A stretch of DNA of 38,443 nt. It comes from JBBDRW01 sp040905265 (GTDB lineage: Bacteria > Bacteroidota > Rhodothermia > Balneolales > Balneolaceae). The translations under genes were made by a program, and so were the position numbers. Positions 32,913 through 38,443 of the stretch are shown one piece after another; position 1 is the first letter of the stretch, and each line of letters begins with the position of its first letter. Below the pieces are notes generated by a model that saw only the letters and a list, made by a program, of their open reading frames with translations, did no database searches and had not been told where the DNA came from. The stretch spans positions 1 to 38,443 of the forward strand of contig JBBDRW010000083.1 in assembly GCA_040905265.1 (NCBI GenBank), in the 5' to 3' direction.

Positions 32913-34229
32913 TTAGAGTTGTTTTGAGAGTGTAAAGTGAAAGACGGTTCCATCTCCGGGTTTGGATTCAACCCAGATTCGCCCTCCATGCTGTTCGACG
33001 ATCTTCTTGCATACAGCCAAACCGATGCCTGATCCAGTATACTTATCCTGAGAATGCAGCCGCTTGAAGATCTGGAAGATCGTATCGAAATATTTTTCTT
33101 CAATCCCGATTCCATTATCCCAGATTGAAAAACGCCAGTAATGATCATCTTCAACCACAATGATTTCAATCACAGGCGGCCTTTTCTCCGCCCTGTACTT
33201 CAGGCTATTTCCAATCAAATTTTGGAAAAGAAGCTTCAGAGAAATGGTAACCCCGGTAACCTCCGGCATATCCCCCCATCGAAGTTCTGCATTTGTCTCC
33301 TCGATGGTTCCAACGTGAAATTTTCTGACCTCGTCCAGCAGAGTTCCGACATCCACCCTCTCCAATTCTTTGTAGAGCCGGCCGATGCGGGAAAACTCGA
33401 GCAGGTCGTCGACAAGCCTGCTCATACGGGCTGCCCCGTCTCTTGCATAGTAAATATATTTTTTGCCTTTTTCATCTAATTTTGACCCATAATTTTTTTC
33501 CAACAGCCCGACAAAGCTGCGAACCATACGAAGAGGCTCTTTTAAATCATGGGATGCGACTGTGGCAAACTGCTCCAGCTCCTTGTTGGATGCCTCCAGA
33601 TCCAGACGTAGCTGATCTGATTTCTTCAGAGTCGAGTGCAGCCCGTTGAAGAGGATCGGCAGGAGTACAACGGTCAGAAAACAGAGTAGTATCAGATTGG
33701 AAGAGACCGCAATCCAGCTCTCAAGGTCGTATTCATATGTGATCAATCCGGGCCCCCACTCGAAGTGAATGAAAAACCCAAATAGTACACAGATCAACAG
33801 GTTCAAGACGGCCGCTGCTATTCCATATGTGGTATCCAGTATCAGAAGAACAAAGATAACCCCGGCAAACAGATAGAGCAGGCCCGGGCCGTAACTCCCC
33901 AGATAATAGAGAAGTGTGACAGAGATGAAATAGAAGATGGAACAGTATATGATCTTGCGTGTGTAGACAGACGGGCCAGGAAGTAGCGATACCAACACCA
34001 ACACAGCAACGCCGGTAACATTCACAACCATCATCAGGTAGAGCCCCTGAAGCCAGGAGACGTAAAGGCTTGGAATCAGTGCAAAGAGGCTAAATGGCAG
34101 AACATAAACGAGAGTAGCTGCAAACAGATAATTTCGCCAATAGGGCAATCCTTCCGACTGATCATCGGAAACCATACAGTTCCGATGAACGGTTTTCTTG
34201 TAGCTCTCCCAAATCTTTTGTAACCCCAT
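32913..34229 (-). CDS. Membrane-bound sensor histidine kinase
   Basis: A 438-residue kinase with an N-terminal membrane module of about six helices (from LFAATLVYVLPFSLFALIP near 35 to ILLCFLTVVLLPILF near 195) and almost no periplasmic loops. This suggests sensing within the membrane or of the membrane state. A short coiled linker leads to HisKA (FATVASHDLKEPLRMV, His227) and HATPase_c (N box FQNLIGNSLKYRAE, G1 IWDNGIGIEE, G2 YTGSGIGLAVCKKIVE, end GGRIWVESKPGDGTVFHF). The dimer/HPt part is the phytochrome-like subtype (SHDLKEPLR), consistent with the Rcp1-like receiver next to it. It lies 139 nt downstream of nuoK. Confidence 0.93.
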   Translation of the reverse strand: MGLQKIWESYKKTVHRNCMVSDDQSEGLPYWRNYLFAATLVYVLPFSLFALIPSLYVSWLQGLYLMMVVNVTGVAVLVLVSLLPGPSVYTRKIIYCSIFYFISVTLLYYLGSYGPGLLYLFAGVIFVLLILDTTYGIAAAVLNLLICVLFGFFIHFEWGPGLITYEYDLESWIAVSSNLILLCFLTVVLLPILFNGLHSTLKKSDQLRLDLEASNKELEQFATVASHDLKEPLRMVRSFVGLLEKNYGSKLDEKGKKYIYYARDGAARMSRLVDDLLEFSRIGRLYKELERVDVGTLLDEVRKFHVGTIEETNAELRWGDMPEVTGVTISLKLLFQNLIGNSLKYRAEKRPPVIEIIVVEDDHYWRFSIWDNGIGIEEKYFDTIFQIFKRLHSQDKYTGSGIGLAVCKKIVEQHGGRIWVESKPGDGTVFHFTLSKQL

Positions 34230-34368
34230 ATGAACTCTGGCAATGGTATGTGGAAATAGAACAGAGGTGTACCGGGAACTATTTTAAATTCACAATCTGT
34301 CGGACCGGTTCTGTTATGACAGCATCAATAGGGGTTGAAAAAAGAGAGGCCAACCCCGGGAATGCCGG

Positions 34369-34671
34369 TTACCAGCGGAGAAGATTGACCTGGCTAATAT
34401 CCACAGAAAGGTTATTCCGGAAGATCGCAATGATGATTGCGAGCCCTACAACAGCTTCTGACGCTGCTACTGCGAGAGCAAAAAACACCAGAATCATGCC
34501 GTTTACGTCCCCATGGAAACTGGCAAAGGAGATCAGTGTCAGGTTGACTGCATTCAGCATCAATTCGACACACATAAACACGACAATCGCATTTCTTCGA
34601 ACCAGGACACCGATCAAGCCGATAGTAAAGAGAATAGCACTCAGTGCCAGATACCAGTCAATTTCGATCAT
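34369..34671 (-). CDS. nuoK: NADH-quinone oxidoreductase subunit K
   Basis: A 100-residue, three-helix membrane subunit of complex I (MrpC-like), part of the proton path. Conserved glutamates Glu36 (VFMCVELMLNAVNL) and Glu72 (AVAASEAVVGLA) fall at the same positions as the functional residues of E. coli NuoK. It overlaps nuoJ as ATGA. The next complex I gene expected, nuoL, does not follow; instead there is a 139-nt gap and a histidine kinase. Confidence 0.96.
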   Translation of the reverse strand: MIEIDWYLALSAILFTIGLIGVLVRRNAIVVFMCVELMLNAVNLTLISFASFHGDVNGMILVFFALAVAASEAVVGLAIIIAIFRNNLSVDISQVNLLRW

Positions 34672-35189
34672 GCTTCCCGGTTTGTTGATTGAATTTTATA
34701 TTGTGCCACCAGCAGTGCACCCACAACCGCTGCAGTTAGCAGAATCGCTGTCATTTCAAATGCGAACAGGTACTCCGTAAACAGAACATCTCCAACCGCT
34801 TCAACAGTCCCTGCCTGCAACATATCCGGTGAAATCTCCGGCAATAATTCTGCGGCCCCACCGATGCTGTATAGAATCTGGCCGAGTACCGCCACTCCAA
34901 GCAAAAATGCAATAAAATAGGAGACGCGGAACCGGTTGAGAAGGCTCTCCTCCTGATCCACATTCAGCAACATGATCACAAAAAGAAAGAGCACCATAAT
35001 CGCACCGGCGTAAACGATTATCTGTATGATGGCAAGAAATTGTGCCTGTAATAGCAGGTATAACCCGGCCAGCGAGAGCATATTCAATACCAGAAAGAGA
35101 GCACTGTTTACCGTGTTCTTGTTCAACACCATGGCTATGGCTGATGCAAGTGCCAGGAGTGCAAGAAATACAAATGCGTACGTTACCAT
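34668..35189 (-). CDS. nuoJ: NADH-quinone oxidoreductase subunit J
   Basis: A 173-residue membrane subunit of complex I with five helices. The family pattern is clear: N-terminal FVFLALLALASAIAMVLNKNTVNSALFLVLNML, helix 3 with QIIVYAGAIMVLFLFVIMLLN (the pi-bulge helix that gates the central axis), and a final helix before VAQYKIQ. The ATG at 35189 is preferred over a TTG one codon upstream. nuoI, which normally precedes it, is not here; upstream is uppP, 66 nt away on the same strand. Confidence 0.95.
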   Translation of the reverse strand: MVTYAFVFLALLALASAIAMVLNKNTVNSALFLVLNMLSLAGLYLLLQAQFLAIIQIIVYAGAIMVLFLFVIMLLNVDQEESLLNRFRVSYFIAFLLGVAVLGQILYSIGGAAELLPEISPDMLQAGTVEAVGDVLFTEYLFAFEMTAILLTAAVVGALLVAQYKIQSTNREA

Positions 35190-35255
35190 CAAATTCTATT
35201 CGTTATTGTATGAATGAAAGGTAGAGAAATTTAAAAATGCCATCAAGAGAACTTT

Positions 35256-36071
35256 TCAGAGGAAATAGGCCAGGCCTGCCAGGCCGATGATCCAGCAGTA
35301 CCAGGCAAAGTGATGAATTCCCTTAGACTTGAACAGGATGATCAGATATTTCAGGGAGAAGTATCCGGAGACAAGTGATACGAAAAAACCGAGTATCAGG
35401 TGTGGAACATAACCACTCTCCAACTGGCCCGCTTCGAGCCCCAGCAGCTCAACAAGTGTGGCACCCGCAATGACCGGCAACATCATGATAAAGGAGAAAC
35501 GGACAACATCCTCCCGGTTGATTCCGAGAAACACTGCCATTGAGATAGTCATGCCGGACCGGCTCACTCCTGGAATCAATGCAACGGCCTGGGCGATTCC
35601 AACCATAAACGTATTTTTAGCCGTTAACCTGCGTCTGCCATCCAGATAGAACCGGGTTGCAAATAGTACAAAACCCGTAAATAGAAACATGGCTGAGACG
35701 CCAACAGGATTTGCAAAAGCCGCGTCGAGTTGATCCCTCACAGTGAACCCGGCAACACCTGCCGGAATCATACTCAGCAACAGATAGATATTAAATCGTA
35801 CAGTCTCATCTTCCTCCCATCTGTCCGCGATCCGGAATGGGTGTTTGAATGTCTGTATAGCAGACTGTACCATCTCTTTCAGGTCCCTGTAGAAATAGAT
35901 CGAAATACTTCCGAGCGTCCCGAAATGTGTGACGATATTGAACGTCATACCCTGTGTAAGATCCTGGCCAAGAAGTGCCTGAACGATAACGATATGTCCG
36001 GAACTGCTGATTGGCAGAAACTCGGTTACTCCCTGTAGCAGAGCTACAAGTATTGACTCAAAGTACTCCAT
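35256..36071 (-). CDS. uppP: Undecaprenyl-diphosphatase UppP (BacA)
   Basis: Membrane phosphatase that turns undecaprenyl diphosphate into the monophosphate used by MraY, so it recycles the lipid carrier needed by the dcw enzymes in this window. ATG 36071 (271 residues) starts with MEYFESILVALLQGVTEFLP; the open frame runs 68 codons further upstream without family sequence. Signature motifs are TEFLPISSSGH (16-26, with Glu17) and ALIPGVSRSGMT (164-175). About eight hydrophobic segments follow the family pattern. No clear ribosome site is seen. It is divergent from moxR across a 274-nt gap. Confidence 0.96.
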   Translation of the reverse strand: MEYFESILVALLQGVTEFLPISSSGHIVIVQALLGQDLTQGMTFNIVTHFGTLGSISIYFYRDLKEMVQSAIQTFKHPFRIADRWEEDETVRFNIYLLLSMIPAGVAGFTVRDQLDAAFANPVGVSAMFLFTGFVLFATRFYLDGRRRLTAKNTFMVGIAQAVALIPGVSRSGMTISMAVFLGINREDVVRFSFIMMLPVIAGATLVELLGLEAGQLESGYVPHLILGFFVSLVSGYFSLKYLIILFKSKGIHHFAWYCWIIGLAGLAYFL

Positions 36072-36345
36072 ATATACAGAAAATTCGGTGATCTGTGTTG
36101 AAGAGTGTACAAAAACTGAATCTGAACCGTTACAGGTACCGTCAATGCCGGATCCGGATGGATAGCCTGCCGGATGTTCATTCTGCCAGCTGTCAGACGG
36201 TTCCTTCACGGAAACCTTCCATATTTTCAGTATGTTCCGAGCGGCATATCCGCAGCCAATGGCCTGAACCACCATTCAAGCGGTTGAAATGCTCCGCACA
36301 AAGATACTGAAACATAAATCAAAACATAAACCAAAACGAATCTTC

Positions 36346-37344
36346 ATGAGCACTACGATCGACATGCAGGCACTGGGCGAAAAAATAGAGAAAACCAGTG
36401 CGTTTATCGATGACATCAACCGCGAACTTGAAAAGGTGATCGTTGGACAGAGGTGTATGATTGACCGCCTGTTGATCGGTTTACTATCGGGGGGCCATGT
36501 CTTGCTGGAGGGGGTTCCGGGACTGGCAAAAACATTGACGGTCTCCTCGCTGGCTCAGGTAATCAGTACCCGGTTCCAGAGACTTCAATTCACCCCGGAC
36601 CTCCTGCCGGCTGATTTGATCGGTACCCTGATCTATAATCAGAAAGAGGCGGAATTCACAGTCAAAAAGGGACCGATATTTGCCAATATCATTCTTGCTG
36701 ACGAGATCAACCGTTCCCCTGCAAAGGTCCAAAGTGCCCTTCTGGAAGCGATGCAGGAGCTCCAGGTCACCATTGGAGAGACGACATTCCCGCTTGAAGA
36801 GCCGTTTCTCGTATTGGCCACTCAGAATCCGGTAGAACAGGAGGGGACCTATCCCCTGCCGGAGGCACAAGTCGACCGTTTCATGCTGAAAATCAATATC
36901 GATTACCCCTCCAAAAAAGAGGAGCTCGAGATTATGCGGCGCATGGCCAAAACGGGTGAAAAAGAATCTCTTCAGCCGGTTGTCACTCCGGAAAAAATTC
37001 TGGAAGCCCGTAAGGTTGTCAATGAGATCTATATTGATGAGAAAGTTGAAAACTATATCATCGACCTGGTGTTTGCGACCCGGAATCCGGCAGATTATGG
37101 TATTGAAGACCTGGAAAACCTGATCAATTTCGGCGCATCTCCCAGGGCGACGATCAACCTGAATCTGGCGGCCAGAGCCCACGCTTTTATGGAGCACAGG
37201 GCGTTTGTCACACCAGAGGATGTTCGATTTATCACAATGGATGTCCTCCGGCACCGGATCATCCCGACCTTTGAGGCGGAGGCCGAAGAGGTTTCATCGG
37301 AAGATATCGTCTCCCGGATCCTCTCTTCCGTACAGGTGCCGTAG
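36346..37344 (+). CDS. MoxR-family AAA+ ATPase
   Basis: A 332-residue MoxR ATPase. ATG 36346 gives MSTTIDMQALGEK; an ATG at 36289 in frame adds only a Lys-rich stretch. It has Walker A EGVPGLAKT (about 55-63), Walker B ILADEINRSPAKVQSALLEAMQE (Asp119-Glu120), sensor 1 LATQNPVEQEGTYPLPEAQVDRFM and a lid domain with GASPRATINL. MoxR proteins are thought to act as chaperones for VWA-domain or other partners; the usual companion genes (DUF58, VWA) are not seen here because the next gene, rpsA, is convergent. Confidence 0.95.
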   Translation: MSTTIDMQALGEKIEKTSAFIDDINRELEKVIVGQRCMIDRLLIGLLSGGHVLLEGVPGLAKTLTVSSLAQVISTRFQRLQFTPDLLPADLIGTLIYNQKEAEFTVKKGPIFANIILADEINRSPAKVQSALLEAMQELQVTIGETTFPLEEPFLVLATQNPVEQEGTYPLPEAQVDRFMLKINIDYPSKKEELEIMRRMAKTGEKESLQPVVTPEKILEARKVVNEIYIDEKVENYIIDLVFATRNPADYGIEDLENLINFGASPRATINLNLAARAHAFMEHRAFVTPEDVRFITMDVLRHRIIPTFEAEAEEVSSEDIVSRILSSVQVP

Positions 37345-37364
37345 CAGTTACCTGACAGATATAC

Positions 37365-37410
37365 AAAAGCCCTGCTCCAGGTGGGTTAACCTCCCGAAGC
37401 AGGGCTTTTT
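37365..37410. terminator. Bidirectional terminator between moxR and rpsA
   Basis: AAAAGCCCTGCT (37365-37376) pairs with AGCAGGGCTTTT (37398-37409), with A-run on one side and T-run on the other, so it works for both convergent genes. The loop has a further AGGT/ACCT pair. Confidence 0.9.
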
Positions 37411-37457
37411 ACTATCCGGAATGGACTTTGAGCAGGAAACAGAACCCGGTTCAGGTC

Positions 37458-38443
37458 CTACTTCTCGTCACTGTCTCCATTCTTCTCTTTTTCAGCAAGC
37501 TTTTCAGCCAGTCCGGAAACTTCCCCGAGGGTCGGTGTTCCGGTCTTGACATCCTCATCCTTCTTCTTCGGCTTGCTCTTTGGTTTTTTAGCTGTCTTGG
37601 TATCTTTCTCACTTTGAGAGAGTTCAATGGTTTTGCTCGGTTCATCGAACTCGATTACATACCCTTCGATCTCGTCTCCCTCACTGAATGATTCTTTGAG
37701 GTCTTCCACCGGTTCAGCCAGCTTGTCTCCGGAGAGAAATGCATCCACTCCAAGCTCCAGTTTGACAAACATACCCTTATCGGTCACCTTGGAGACCTTG
37801 CCGGTCACCTTGGTACCGGGGCCATACTCTTCCGCATATTTCTCCCAGGGGTTCTCTTCGACCTGTTTGTGGCCAAGCGTAATTCTCCGGTTCTCGAAAT
37901 CAACGGCGAGAATGACGACTTCCATGTCCGCCCCTTTCTCAACGATCTCATTCGGGTGATCCACCTTCTCCGTCCAGCTCAGGTCGGATACGTGTACCAG
38001 TCCGTCAATCCCGGGCTCCAGTTCAACAAACACACCGAAGTTGGTCAGGTTCCGTACTGTACCTGTGTGAGTAGACCCGATCGGGTAGCGGTCCAGCAGG
38101 TCTTCCCATGGATCTTTCTCGAGTTGTTTGACACCCAGAGAGATCTTCTTCTCACTCTCGTTGATACTCAGAACCACACACTCGATGATGTCATTCTTGT
38201 CCACGAGTTGTGACGGATGCTTGATGTGCTGGGTCCAGGACATTTCACTGATGTGAATCAACCCTTCCACCCCTTTTTCAAGCTCGATAAACGCACCGTA
38301 GTCAGCAATAGAGACAACCCGTCCCTGTACCCTGGTTGCTTCCGGATACTTCTCTTGAATCTCGTCCCACGGATGGGGCTGAAGCTGTTTCAATCCGAGA
38401 GAAACCCGTTTTGATTTCTCATCAAAATCGATCACAGCAACGT
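37458..38443 (-). CDS. rpsA: 30S ribosomal protein S1, C-terminal part
   Basis: The open frame runs off the right edge (upstream codons give VAVIDFDEK without a start), so the 5' part is outside. Visible are the tail of one S1 repeat (KRVSLGLKQLQPHPW), then three OB-fold S1 repeats with conserved cores: GRVVSIADYGAFIELEKG, GTVRNLTNFGVFVELEPG and GKVSKVTDKGMFVKLELG. The first two are followed by GLIHISEMSW or GLVHVSDLSW, and each repeat closes with ISLGVKQLE-like segments. A Lys/Asp/Glu-rich tail of about 60 residues follows. S1 binds mRNA on the 30S subunit and helps initiation, which may matter in an organism where several genes here lack a ribosome site. The third full repeat has diverged (GVDAFLSGDKL). 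Confidence 0.96.
   Translation of the reverse strand, partial: VAVIDFDEKSKRVSLGLKQLQPHPWDEIQEKYPEATRVQGRVVSIADYGAFIELEKGVEGLIHISEMSWTQHIKHPSQLVDKNDIIECVVLSINESEKKISLGVKQLEKDPWEDLLDRYPIGSTHTGTVRNLTNFGVFVELEPGIDGLVHVSDLSWTEKVDHPNEIVEKGADMEVVILAVDFENRRITLGHKQVEENPWEKYAEEYGPGTKVTGKVSKVTDKGMFVKLELGVDAFLSGDKLAEPVEDLKESFSEGDEIEGYVIEFDEPSKTIELSQSEKDTKTAKKPKSKPKKKDEDVKTGTPTLGEVSGLAEKLAEKEKNGDSDEK

Noticed and set aside
36072..36275. 68-codon N-terminal extension of uppP
   Set aside because: No family sequence before MEYFES; the upstream region is the divergent promoter area with moxR.
1..38443. CRISPR arrays, tRNA or rRNA genes
   Set aside because: I saw no regularly spaced repeats, cloverleaf signatures or rRNA sequence in the intergenic stretches.

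Overview
The window is about 38 kb of bacterial chromosome dominated by core housekeeping genes. I infer a member of the Bacteroidota/Rhodothermota/Balneolota assemblage. The basis is the compact dcw order with murF, murB and ddl absent, a division transpeptidase that ends in PASTA repeats, a 6-bladed beta-propeller lipoprotein, and a SAM-I riboswitch in front of metY-metX-hom. The phylum is an inference; no rRNA gene is present to test it.

Layout. (1) 1-1.5 kb is an AT-richer accessory edge: the tail of a PIN-domain toxin, what looks like the 3' end (domains V and VI) of a group II intron on the minus strand, and a beta-propeller lipoprotein. (2) 1.7-8.6 kb holds cell-envelope and transport genes: a DUF3500 lipoprotein, a SulP anion permease, a BCCT osmolyte carrier, an exported phosphotriesterase-family lipoprotein, a small membrane protein whose best start codon is ACG, and an NlpC/P60 lipoprotein. 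(3) 8.7-10.3 kb is pdxJ-era. (4) 10.3-10.9 kb is a 554-base regulatory stretch with an unassigned structured terminator unit followed by a SAM-I riboswitch. (5) 10.9-14.5 kb is the methionine/threonine branch metY-metX-hom, then a convergent tatA.

(6) 14.7-15.2 kb is the control region of the dcw cluster, with a DnaA-box/AT-palindrome element, a TTGACA promoter and three 10-bp-phased MraZ boxes. (7) 15.2-30.4 kb is the division and cell-wall cluster mraZ-rsmH-ftsL-ftsI-murE-mraY-murD-ftsW-murG-murC-ftsQ-ftsA-ftsZ, mostly translationally coupled by 1-20 bp overlaps and ended by a strong terminator. (8) 30.6-36.1 kb runs on the minus strand: uppP, an isolated nuoJ-nuoK pair, a membrane histidine kinase, a stand-alone receiver, and a receiver-PAS-PAS-HisKA_2 kinase with a LOV-like but cysteine-less PAS domain. 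(9) 36.3-38.4 kb is a MoxR ATPase convergent with the 3' part of rpsA, sharing a bidirectional terminator.

Functional links: murE, mraY, murD, murG and murC build lipid II, ftsW and ftsI polymerise it at the septum set by ftsZ-ftsA-ftsQ-ftsL, and uppP recycles the undecaprenyl carrier. PdxJ makes the PLP that MetY uses. The least explained items are the structured unit at 10387-10528, a two-copy dispersed repeat whose CTAG supplies the stop codon of two unrelated genes, the ACG start, and the LOV-like kinase.
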